From Brienomyrus brachyistius (lineage: Eukaryota > Chordata > Actinopteri > Osteoglossiformes > Mormyridae): 64,000 bases of DNA. The notes under the pieces were generated by a model. That model made no database searches. It was not told where the DNA came from and worked only from the letters and a program-made list of their open reading frames with translations. The translations under genes were made by a program, and so were the position numbers. Below are positions 40,901 through 53,500 of the stretch, one piece after another. Position 1 is the first letter of the stretch; every line of letters starts with the position of its first letter. The stretch is taken from positions 1,320,501 through 1,384,500 of the forward strand of contig NC_064551.1 of NCBI RefSeq assembly GCF_023856365.1. The letters are read 5' to 3'.

Positions 40901-43900
40901 TATTCGATATGACCTGATGACTTATTTAAATTAGCCACTCTCCTGTCACTTTGCTTGCTTATCTAGTGGGCTCTGCTACATTAAGCTTCTGTCAGTCACA
41001 TTCCACTGGTATCTGTTGTGAGGCGGAAGAATGGCATGTTGAGATTTGTTCCAACTAGTGTCTTCCAAACCTGTACCTGGCTCTGTACAATAAATTGTTT
41101 ATATGTCACTTATACAGTGAATATAAAAGCCTACACACCCCAGGTAAAATGGCAGGTTTTTGTTTTCTAAAACAATGAAATCAAGATAAATCATATCGGA
41201 TCTTTTCCCATCTTTAATATCCTGTTGCAACCAACAAGGTTCAAGTGAAAAACAAAAGGAAGCTTTATGAGAAAACAGAATTAATTAAACAAACATTAGA
41301 ACAAATTAAACTTACCTGGTTGCATTTGTGTCCACACCCCTTAGTTCATCCTTTGTCCAAAAACATCTTGCTTGTAATTCATTACTCACCACAGCATAAC
41401 GCACCATGATTTGGCAGTTTTATTCCAATATTCATTGCAAATGAAGTTGCAGATCCATCGTATTAGACTGTGATCTCCAGCTTACAGCCCTCTTCAAGGC
41501 ATCCCACACTTTCTCAGTAGGACGTAGGTCTGGACTATTGGGCCATTGAAAAACTTTGGGACATTATTGTGTTGGAAGGTGAAATTCATCTAACAGATAA
41601 CTGCAGGTTGTCTGTCAAAATATGTATTTGACCATTTTCTTGCATAATTCTTCAAATACTTAGAAGGATTGAGTGGACATTTATCCATAGAAATAATCAG
41701 TCTCATTACTTTTAAGGACTGAAGAATATGGTTGCTTATTTTCCATGTGCAGGCCCTGGAGCAGGAGGCGGAGTCTCACTCTAGGGCACTGAGAGGCACG
41801 CTGACGGACCTGTGGCTGCATTGTCCCAAACCGGGCTGTGGCTCGAAGGACGAGGCAGAAGCAGTCACTCTCAGAAGGCGCTTGGCCGGGCTCCACCACT
41901 CAGCTTGTGACCTCAGAGGCTGCTGGGAGCGAAGAGCGGCGGAGTGGAAAGGCATAGCTCTGAGTGTGAGTGGTACGATGGGCAGATCAACAGCGGGGCG
42001 AGCAAAGAGTCAGAAGGTTACAGTGGGTTTAGTATTAAACATAACTGACTTAAGAAGTCAGACTGTAAAGATACTGAAAGTTGCTGTTGTAAATGCCAAA
42101 AATAACAAGTGGCAAATTTGAAGATTATCAGAGTGAAAGATCTCTGTGAATTCCAGGAACGGGAGGGAATGTCTGGCTTATTGCCAGTATAGAGGGAAAA
42201 ACTCGCAGTGTCTTCCCCACACTTGGGGCAATGAAGGTTTCCAGTCCAGTTCCTGGAAGCTCTGCCTGAATTCATCTCACTTTCTTAAGATAATGATTTC
42301 ATGCGTGATATAATTTTAATGAAAAAATGGTCGAAAACTATATTTTTCAAGCGCCTTCAGTTGATTTGGCACAATATTCAAACCTTTGTTGCTTATATTT
42401 GACAGTTTATAAAACAAATAGAAGTTTATTAAACTTCATTTGGAGTTATAATGATTGTTATGTAAGGCTGTAGTTCAGTGATGCATTCTTTTCCTCAGGA
42501 TATGAAGCTCAAATCCCAAATGAGAATGATCGTATTCAACCATTGCATAGTTTGACCTGATTGTGTGTGATTCATTTGACTAGCAGGACGTATAAGCTGA
42601 GTTCTGTTGTAAATTTGTAAAGCAAGAATATTGTGGCCATTGTGATGAGGACTGAGGACGCCACACGCTCCTGCTTGACTTAGGACTGCGTTTGAACTGG
42701 GTCAGCGTCTGTGTGGCTGGTTAATCTGCTGTTATTTTGTGGTGATAGATGGAAGGTGCCCAGAAGGTACGAGAGCAGCTTGAGGATGAGATACCGCCCA
42801 GCCCCAGAGAGGGCGCTCTTCAGGAGGAGCTGCAGAACCTGCTGCCTGACACGGAGAAGTACCTGGAGAGCCTTAACAGCGAGCTGTGCGTCCTGGCCTC
42901 CTTAGAGATGCGGCTTCCCCGAACTCTGGGTGACCCTGCCAAAAAGGAACAGGCCACACCCAGCCAATTCTCGCAGGACCTGCAGGCCATTAGGGAAAGC
43001 TACAGAAAGTAAGGGTATCACTTTCTTGGTCTTGGTATCTGAAGGATTAGTCATAGTGTTGACGCTAAAAAGGTTGATTTTTCTCCCTGTTGTTGCACAA
43101 ACCTGTCATGTCTGGTTTATTGGGTTGGGTGAACTCTGAGTATTTCCTGGTTGCATTTCACATAAATAGACAAAAACACTCCAGTAACTTGCCAAAACTG
43201 CTGATTAATTGGAAATTTGCCCAAATGGTGTGTGTCTGTTTAGCTTGGACCATAATTATCATGTCTGACGCATGATAATGCAGAGCTTGTGGACTCCATT
43301 TCCCAGCGTCCTCTGCTGTTTCTCTCCTTGTGAAGCTGCCGTGAGCTGGCACCAATCTGGGTGCCCTACATTGTACCACTTGCATCCACATTCTCTCCCC
43401 TAGCTATTTTTCATTTGTGATTCTGCCGTTTTATATTTTAGGTAGTAAACTTTTTTTTCTCTGTCTCACACTGTGAATTTTGTTTCTAAGTGGAGCTTGC
43501 CTACATCAGGACAGTCCTTGAATATTCTTGTGGCTCTGGGATCTTCTGACACAAATCAGTCACCGGTCGTGTTCATAGGCTGACGGAGAAGAGCATGCTG
43601 GGAAGACAGGCTGCATCCGTGGAGCTGCATGACCGGGAGAAGGTCCGGGAGGAGATCTATGGCATGCGGGAGCGACTGAGAGTTGCCTCCTGTCGTTTGG
43701 CCAGCCTGGAACATTTTGCATGCCAGAGCCGTCTGCAGGTGGGTAACTCTGAGTGCCACGTCCCACACTGATACCAAGAAGGCAGCTGACTTTCTGCTAC
43801 ATGTGGATTTTTCAGTCAATATGTTTATAGAAACTACAGTTTTTGCTACCAATTTAGATCACGATAAAATGGGTTAACTAGGTAACAGCGATACAGCGTA

Positions 43901-46194
43901 TGACTGCTACCTAACTGTCGGGCAGAGTCCCTGTTACATAGCGGGTCTCCTGCTCCCAGCACCCACACAGACACCTGTACACTAATGGGAATACTACAGT
44001 GCTATAGCAACGAGCCCCGGGCAACAGTGTCTCACTTTTCTAATGAAGTAAAGAATGGTCCTCTTCATCCTGCCTCATGTGACCTCTGACAGCCCCCTCA
44101 GTGAGGTCTCCTCTTCATCCTGCCTCATGTGACCTCTGACAGCCCCCTCAGTGAGGTCTCCTCTTCATCCTGCCTCATGTGACCTCTGACAGCCCCCTCA
44201 GTGAGGTCTCCTTTTCCTCCTGCCTCGTGTGACCTCTGACAGCCCCCTCAGTGAGGTCTCCTTTTCCTCCTGCCTCGTGTGACCTCTGACAGCCCCCTCA
44301 GTGAGGTCTCCTCTTCATCCTGCCTCATGTGACCTCTGACAGCCCCGTCAGTGAGGTCTCCTTTTCCTCCTGCCTCGTGTGACCTCTGACAGCCCCCTCA
44401 GTGAGGTCTCCTCTTCATCCTGCCTCATGTGACCTCTGACAGCCCCGTCAGTGAGGTCTCCTTTTCCTCCTGCCTCGTGTGACCTCTGACAGCCCCCTCA
44501 GTGAGGTCTCCTCTTCATCCTGCCTCATGTGACCTCTGACAGCCCCCTCAGTGAGGTCTCCTTTTCCTCCTGCCTCGTGTGACCTCTGACAGCCCCCTCA
44601 GTGAGGTCTCCTCTTCATCCTGCCTCGTGTGACCTCTGACAGCCCCGTCAGTGAGGTCTCCTTTTCCTCCTGCCTCATGTGACCTCTGACAGCCCCCTCA
44701 GTGAGGTCTCCTCTTCATCCTGCCTCATGTGACCTCTGACAGCCCCGTCAGTGAGGTCTCCTTTTCCTCCTGCCTCGTGTGACCTCTGACAGCCCCCTCA
44801 GTGAGGTCTCCTTTTCCTCCTGCCTCGTGTGACCTCTGACAGCCCCCTCAGTGAGGTCTCCTCTTCATCCTGCCTCATGTGACCTCTGACAGCCCCCTCA
44901 GTGAGGTCTCCTTTTCCTCCTGCCTCGTGTGACCTCTGACAGCCCCCTCAGTGAGGTCTCCTCTTCATCCTGCCTCATGTGACCTCTGACAGCCCCGTCA
45001 GTGAGGTCTCCTTTTCCTCCTGCCTCGTGTGACCTCTGACAGCCCCCTCAGTGAGGTCTCCTCTTCATCCTGCCTCATGTGACCTCTGACAGCCCCCTCA
45101 GTGAGGTCTCCTTTTCCTCCAGCCTCGTGTGACCTCTGACAGCCCCCTCAGTGAGGTCTCCTCTTCATCCTGCCTCGTGTGACCTCTGACAGCCCCGTCA
45201 GTGAGGTCTCCTTTTCCTCCTGCCTCGTGTGACCTCTGACAGTGCGTGTTCGCTCTACAAAATACTGACCTCATGCTTCTTTCTCAGGGCTGACATCTCA
45301 TCTCCAAACAAAGGAGAATGGAAATGTGAGATAGGACTACCAGTCAGAATATGCAGTGAGCTATGTGTGTGTGGTGCGCGTCTCCCCAACCAGGAGGTGC
45401 GTCTCGAGCTCAGCTCCCAGAGGGCCGTGCTCCGGGGCATCATGGAGGGCCTCAGGGTGAAGTACCCCAGCAGCTTCCCTTTGGTGCCCCTAGAGGTGCA
45501 GAAGCCCCTGCAGGAAGTCACTCACCTGCTGGAGGAGCTGGAGGAGAAGGTACATTCAGCAGTGAACGTTAGCTCATCTATCATCATGCATTTCAGATAT
45601 TTTTTGCCCAAGTCCGGATTTACTTGCTGCCTGTACGGTAAAATAGCTCGTGTCACACCGTCCCTTTGCGAGGCGTTTCACGAGCCCGTGACAAAGGTCA
45701 AAGGTCACCGGAGGCCTTAAAGTAACCGTTGAGCTGTCTTGCAGCTGGCAGAGACAGCGGAGAAGATCAGCCCTGTGCGGCGGCTGGGTGTCGGTGTAAC
45801 CCAGGTGACGGGCGGCTTGCGGCTGGTCATGTCCCTGCTGGAGCAGAAGAGTTCCACGGTGGTGGAGGCAGAGTACCTTCAGAAGGTAGTTGTGATATCC
45901 ACCAGCTCTCTGTCCCAAACCCCCCATGATGTGAATTATTTATATCACCGTGCTCTTTGCGTGTTTTCTATAATATAATGGCATTCTGGTCTTGATCTTG
46001 TCATTATATTTAGTTTATTGTTAATATACTGTATTTTTAAATGGCGCAAGAACCACTACCCATCTGCCAATGTGAACATCTTATAACCACTTACTCTAGT
46101 CAGGGTTTAAAAGGCCGCGTGTTAAGGTAAGTGCAATGAAGCTAATTAATCTGGCTCTCACTGTAATAGAGAATGCCATTGAAGATCCAGGTGT

Positions 46195-46246
<52 letters not shown>

Positions 46247-49200
46247 TGACAGCGTGTGTGGGACGAGCTGGACCGCTGGCACACTCAGCTGGCAGCGCTG
46301 GAGTCCGAGGTGGCCGACATGAGTCAGGATCAGCCAGAACTGGCCCACAATCTGATGGACCAGCTGACGGAGCCTCTTCAACTGTACCAGAAAGTGGTCA
46401 AGCAGGCAGAGCAGAGGACCGCATTCCTCAGCAAGGTTGGTGGAGATCTGGCTCCGAGGCTTTGTGTTGTTGACGGCAGATGTCACATCACCCAACAGGA
46501 TTTTGGCATGTTACCTATTGTGGAAAAGAAGCCCTTAGACTTATAGGTAAATAGAAATAAAATAATTGCCTCATTACTTCTGTAAAAGCATCTTGACAGG
46601 AGTGGCCATGGTGCGTGTCGGCTGGTGTGTGTTCACACTGATTGTGGAGAAGGAAGTATGCAATTTACTCAAGAAAAAGTAACAAATAAACAGGCAAAAA
46701 TGTACTAAGTAAACGTTGAAGTACCCTATGCCCATATGAAGTACCCATATTTCGCAGTGCTCTGATTTCGAAATTGAAAAGATCAAATATGAGTAAATAA
46801 TTGTTATTTGTTGAGTAAATTATAAATAATTAAAACAATGTAAAAACAGAAAATGTGCTATATCGTGATACATATTGCTATTAGGATATTTTTCTCATAT
46901 CACAAAGCTATATATGTGTGTGTTATTAAATAACACTTATCAGCTAATGGTCACAGGTTGGACATTTTGCCACTTTTGTCATGACATTACGTACATAATA
47001 TTCACAATTCACCAGTAAGTCAGCCTGATCGCAAACAGCCGAGGATCACCTGCCATTTCCAGTCATTGTACTTGGTTACTTTCCACCACTGCATGTGAGC
47101 TGGTGCTACAAGACTCTCCTTTCCTCTGGCCTGCAGATTCCGGCTTGCCTACAGGAGTATGAGGAGATCATGGCCAGCTCCAACTCCTGGTTGAGGGAGG
47201 CCAAAGGCTGGCTGAATACCCCCTGCAGCTACACCTCTGCCAGAAGCCTCAGCAGCCACGTTCATGCTCTCCAGGTCTGTGTCCTGCTCTCCAAATGGGG
47301 CAAAAGCCAGAGTTTTTTGTGTTGCATATCTGCAACGTGGCCTGAAATGTCTTCATTAAAGTGTTATGCGTAGTTATGGTGCATGTGGGTCATCATGGAT
47401 GTTGATTTTCATTTGGTGGGTGGGACCACAAGTGTGTCTCTCACTGAGCCTCGGCACACGCAGCGGAAATCTTAAGGTAGAGATGGGCTAAACACCTCCG
47501 TGTCCGAACCGGCAGGTGCTTCTGGAAGACTCGGAGCAGATGAGGGCGACCTTGCAGGCATTTACGCCGTTTCTAAAAGAGATCTCCACTGTGTGCAACA
47601 CTATGGCCCTAGAGCAGCGACTGAACCAGGCTGACGAGCATGTTGCCTCCATGCAGCAAAGCATTGTGGGTCCGCTGACCCAGCTCCAGAACACCGCTGC
47701 AGTAAGCTCTTCTACTCTGGTTTCAGCGTGAAAGCTACAATTTGGACTGAAATTTCTGCTAAAGCCTTGACTAGATCCAGGGCTCTTTTTATTATTATAT
47801 TTTATTGCTTAATTAATTGAAAAGTGTGTTAGTCATTTTGGGAATGTGTTATGTGACATTTGCCTATAGGGAGTGGATGCCATTGAAGCAGAAGTGAAGT
47901 TTATGGAAAAAAATGTAACGAAAATCAGGGCCATACTGTCATCGCTGGACTCGGAATCGGCGTCTCCAGAAGAGCACCTGCGAGACTGGCAGGTGAGCTG
48001 GCTTTTCTCACTCCAGGTTGGCATTTCGTCTCTGATAAATGGCTTTTTAGCAGGTGTTTACGTGCGCATGCCTTTGCCGGCATTCTTGCATAAGTGTGTA
48101 CTGTGTAATTACTCTAGTATTCCTTTCAGGTGATTCTGGACAACATCCAGGCAATGAAAAGGACAATAACTGAGATCCAAAACTGTAAACCCAGCCTGGG
48201 CCTGCCCAGGGAAGCAGAGGAGGCCCTGGATGTCTTCCAGAGAGCTCAGGACCTTCTGCCACCTATACAAGACCTGGAGCAGGAGACTGTTACCCAGATT
48301 GCGACAATAAAGGTCTGAGACTGGAAGGTGTCTGTTCTCTGCAAACGCAGACCATACAGTGACCACTGAGGAATGAGCCTCTGCGGCAGATTAACTGTGG
48401 GGCGTGTCTAGGGTATGATAAACATATAATCTACTGCGCCCGAGCAGAATGAGGAAGCTGCAGGCTGTTGTCGGTGGTGCTTTGGTTGCTCCTTTAATGC
48501 TCTTTGTCAGTTGACTGAGTGCTTTTCTCTATATCATTTAGCACCATAGTATAAACCTCTGGGGTCTAGGAGTTGAACACACTTTCACTGACTGGGGCAT
48601 GAACACACATTTCTTTCAATATCATAAGCTTAATTCATGGCAGACAAATTATTTCTTATATATTTGTTTTGGCATTAAACTCATCTTAACCTTCTATTCA
48701 CATATATCAGATTTATGTGAAGTTTGTAATTCGACATCAAAGTATAGACTTTGCAAAATGCAGTTTGGAACACTAGCAGAAACATTATAAAAGTACATAG
48801 TAGGCAATGGTGGAATTTTGTTTTGATCCCAGATGTCTGATCACCAAAGTTTTGGCTACATGAAGGTGACTAAATGGTGTAGTTACAACATTCAGTTGGA
48901 TAAATAAATAAGAAAAAGCAAACTCATGTTACTATTTCTGGCTCCTTCCATTGAATATGTATCTGAATGATGTATCTGAATCGCGTTTCACCACTGCATT
49001 GTTCATCTAATTACCATGCAAATGCAATTTGAATACGCGGAAATGCGGCTATTTAGAATGCGAATAGCGATCTTCAGGTGAGGGCGGTACTACACGCCCC
49101 CGATGCAGGTAGAACAAAGAAAGGTGACAAGGTTTAATCTTTTGCCGATTTAACTTAATTTTAAAAACTTCCAATAATTTTAAAAATACTTCCAACAATG

Positions 49201-50533
49201 GACGTTTTGAAAAGACAGGTTACGGATTTAGTCAGCGTTTTTTTCATGTTTCTACAATAAGATTTCAGCGAGTTACGAACTGAAATACATGAGAAAGATA
49301 CGCAGCATCGCCGACGATGCCGTCGACCCCAGAGGGATAATTTGTGCTGTTGAGGTGGGTTAGCATTCCACAGGCTTTACCAGTATACTGAACATGTGCT
49401 GGGTGCCTTGCTGACCATCTTGGCAATGAGGCTCATCTCCCTTTGTCCCTTTGCCTGTGAAGGGGAAGGTGTGGGAGACATCTCTATCTGAGGAGGAAGA
49501 GGAGGGCAGCACCCACTCGTCTTCCTCTGACACGCTCATAGGGAGTGTGTCTGAGGTAAAGGCAGCAGCTCTATTCTCTCCTTATTGCCACAGCATCTTC
49601 TAACTTTGCCGTGCAGAAACTCCATCTCTTATTCCCTCTTCTTCTTGGTTTTCTGCCTGGATTCCTGCTCATTTTATTTGTCCACATCCCTCTTTTTCTT
49701 GGGTCCAGAACATGATCTTGTCCCCTTTCTCCTTACTTAAGCTCTTCTCTTATTCATTTCTCTTTCCTATCTTCCTTCTGCCGTATTTTACTCTTTCACT
49801 CATTGTGGTTTTTTCCTTTTCTTTTGTGGGGCACTTCTCGCTACTCTCCACGGCTTGCACGTCACTTTAATCGAATGGGTTTTAGTCATTAACATTGTTA
49901 GTTCAGGAGACCATGTCTTACTGCCCTCGAAAGGCAGGAGCCTGCGGCAAGTTGCCTTATAGAGTCATAAAATGTGGGTAATATGCAAATTCTTCCATTG
50001 TCCATTGTTCCTACACGGTTCAGTTGTTTTTGTTGAAGTCTATTACTGTGCTTTTCACACCCAAGTATAGCACTCTTAAGACAGACTGGCTGAATAAAAT
50101 ACGTAAGGCCATAACAACTGTGGACCACACCCTGGAACCTTTGGTTCTCAGTTCAGTGATCATCGCCTCGTAGTCGACATCTTTGCTGATGGGGTCTGCA
50201 GTTAATGTGAAGGCCCTGAAAATGACCTGGGAGCGAAAGTGATGGGCTTGTTTTTCTCTCCTCTGCTGCCCATTGGTTAGGGCCCCGATGACACAGCTGA
50301 AGAGCCTGCCTTCCCTGCAGAGGGTACCATGGGAGCTGCAGGGGGAGGTGGGGCCCAGCATGGGGACTTGGTTGTAGGAGCAGCTTGCGGTGGAGTTGAC
50401 TTTGGAGATGGCCTTAACGTTGGGGTCCTGGAGACTCCTGAACCCCATCTAATTCCTACCACCAAGGTAAAGCTCTTTCTGCGTGAGGCTAAGCACGCAG
50501 TGCTCTAAGTAAACTGTTTATATTTCCAGTAGC

Positions 50534-50582
<49 letters not shown>

Positions 50583-53500
50583 CATCAGCCTTTCATAACT
50601 GCTTATGTAGTACGTGGTCGCTTTAATCATATATTGCTGATAGTTAATATATGTATTACATATTAAGAACTTTGCTTGTCAGTTACTGTGGAAAAGAAAA
50701 CTGAGTGGATGGATATTATGTATATATGTGTATTAATATCACATCCCTCCTCCCTCCTCTCTTCATCTTTGTGCTCCTCCTCACGCTGTACCTGGGCCAT
50801 TGGGACAGAGTGCAATTGCTTGGAAAGAGGAGGACAGGTTTCCAGAGCCAATAATAAAGCAGATCTTTGACCCACATGACAAGTATATGTTCAGAAGCAG
50901 CACTCCCAGTTCAGAGATACTGAAGGATGACCATCAGGCTGAGGTCATGGGAGATGTTTTTGGTCCCCCATTGTCAGTGTCAGCATCACTGGAAACTGAC
51001 TATGATTCACAACTGAGTGCAACCATTCCACGGGAGAATGTGTCTGTATCTCAAGAGGCTTTATCACTGCTTTACAAGAGGAATCTATCTCTGCCTGAAG
51101 AGACTAAATCAGTAAGACAGCACACTGTATCAGTTCCCCAAAGGGATGTGTCAGCTCCTGCAAAGACTACATCAGTAACAAATGACACTGCGTCAGTTCC
51201 ACTTTGTGTTGTGTCAATTTCTGAAGAGACTTTATCAGTAATACTGGAGACTGTGTCAGTTCCAAAGAGGGATGTGCCAGCTCCCAAAGAGACTACATCA
51301 GTGACACGGGACACAGCATCAGTTCCCACGAGGGATGTGTCAGCTCCCAAAGAGACTGTGTCTGCAGCAAAAGACATGTTGTCAGTACCCCAGAAGGATG
51401 ATTTAGCTTCTGCAGAGTATAAATCAGTAACACAGGAGACAGTGTCAGTTCCCGATATGAATGAGTCGGCCCCCAAAGAGACTACGCCAGTAACACAGGA
51501 GACTGTGTCAGTTTGCCAGACAGATGCGGTCCCTTTGAGAGCTGACACATCATTTACACAGGAGACTGTGTCAGTTCACAAGAAGGATGTGGCAGCAACT
51601 GCAGAAACTATATCAGTAACACATGATGCTCTGTCAGTTGCCAAGAGGGATATGTCAACTAGTAAAAAAACTATATCTGTAACAGAGGAGAAAATGTCAG
51701 TTCCCAACAAGGATGTGACAGCTACCAAAGAGACTATATTAGTAACACAGGAGACCATGTCAGTTCCCAAGAGGGATGTGTCAACTCCCAAAAAGACTTT
51801 ATCAGCAATACAGGAGACGGTTTCAGTTCTCAAGATGGATGTTTCAGCTCCTAAAGCGAGTGCATCAGTGACACGGGAGACTGTGTCAATTCACGAGAAG
51901 GATGTGTCAGATCTTACAGAGACTATATCAGTAGCACTGGACACCATGTCAGTTCTCCAGAAGGACATGTCAACTCCTGCAAAGACTATATCAGAAACAC
52001 TGGAGACAGTGTCAGTTCCCAAGAGGGATGTGACAGCTACCAAAGAAACTATATCAGTAACACAGGAGACCGTGTCAATTCCCAAGAGGCATGTGAAAGC
52101 TACCAAAGAGACTGTATCTTCACCACAAGACACGCTGTCAATTCCCCAGAAGGATGTGTCAGCTACTGCAAAGTCTATATCAGTAGCACCGGACACCATG
52201 TCAGTTCTCCAGAAGGATGTGTCACCTCTTGCAGAGACTATATCAGAAACACAGGAGACAGTGTCAGTTCCCAAGAGGGATGTGACAGCTACCAAAGAAA
52301 CTATATCAGTAACACAGGAGACCGTGTCAATTCCCAAGAGGGATGTGTCAGCTCCCAAAGAGACTGTATCTTCACCAGAAGAAATTTTGTCAGTTCCACA
52401 AAAAGATGTGTCAGCTCGCAAAGAGACTACATCAGTGACACAGGACACAGTGTCCATTCCCAAGAGGGATGTGTCAGCTCCCAAAGAGACTGTATCTGCA
52501 CCACAAGAAATGTTGTCAGTTCCCCAGAAGGATGTGTCAGATCCTACAGAGACTATATCAGTAGCACTGGACACCATGTCAGTTCTTCAGAAGGACGTGT
52601 CAACTCCTGCAGAGACTATATCAGAAACACTGGAGACAGTGTCAGTTCCCAAGAGGGATGTGTCAGCTACCAAAGAAACTATATCAGTAACACAGGAGAC
52701 TGTGTCAGCTCCCAAGAGGGATGTGAAAGCTACCAAAGAAACTATATCAGTAACACAGGAGACTGTGTCAATTCCCAAGAGGGATGTGAAAGCTACCAAA
52801 GAAACTATATCAGTAACACAGGAGACTGTGTCAGCTCCCAAGAGGGATGTGTCAGCTCCCAAAGAGACAGCATCTGCAGCACAAGATACGTTGTCAATTC
52901 CCCAGAAGGATGTGTCAGCTCCTGCAAAGTCTATATCAGTAGCACTGGACACCATGTCAGTTCTCCAGAAGGATGTGTCAGCTCCCAAAGAGACTGTATC
53001 TGCACCACAAGAAATGTTGTCAATTCCACAAAAAGATGTGTCAGCTCACAAAGAGACTACATCAGTGACACGGGACACAGTATCCATTCCCGAGAAGGAT
53101 GTGTCAGCTCTTGCAAAGTCTATATCTGCACCACAAGACACGTTGTCAATTCCCCAGGAGGACGTATCAACTCCTACAGAGACTATGTTAGAAACACTGG
53201 AGACTGTGTCAGTTCCCAAGAGGGATGTGAAAGCTACCAAAGAAACTATATCAGTAACACAGGAGACTGTGTCAGCTCCCAAGAGGGATGTGTCAGCTCC
53301 CAAAGAGACAGCATCTGCAGCACAAGACACGTTGTCAATTCCCCAGAAGGATGTATCAGCTCCTGCAAAGTCTATATCAGTAGCACTGGACACCATGTCA
53401 GTTCTCCAGAAGGATGTGTCACCTCCTGCAGAGACTATATCAGAAACACTGGAGACAGTGTCAGTTCACAAGAGGGATGTGACAGCTACCAAAGAAACTG

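Noticed and set aside
45229..45393. Upstream extension of exon 11 in the same frame
   Set aside because: The acceptor that would include it (45286) leaves a phase that does not fit exon 10; the 45393 acceptor does.
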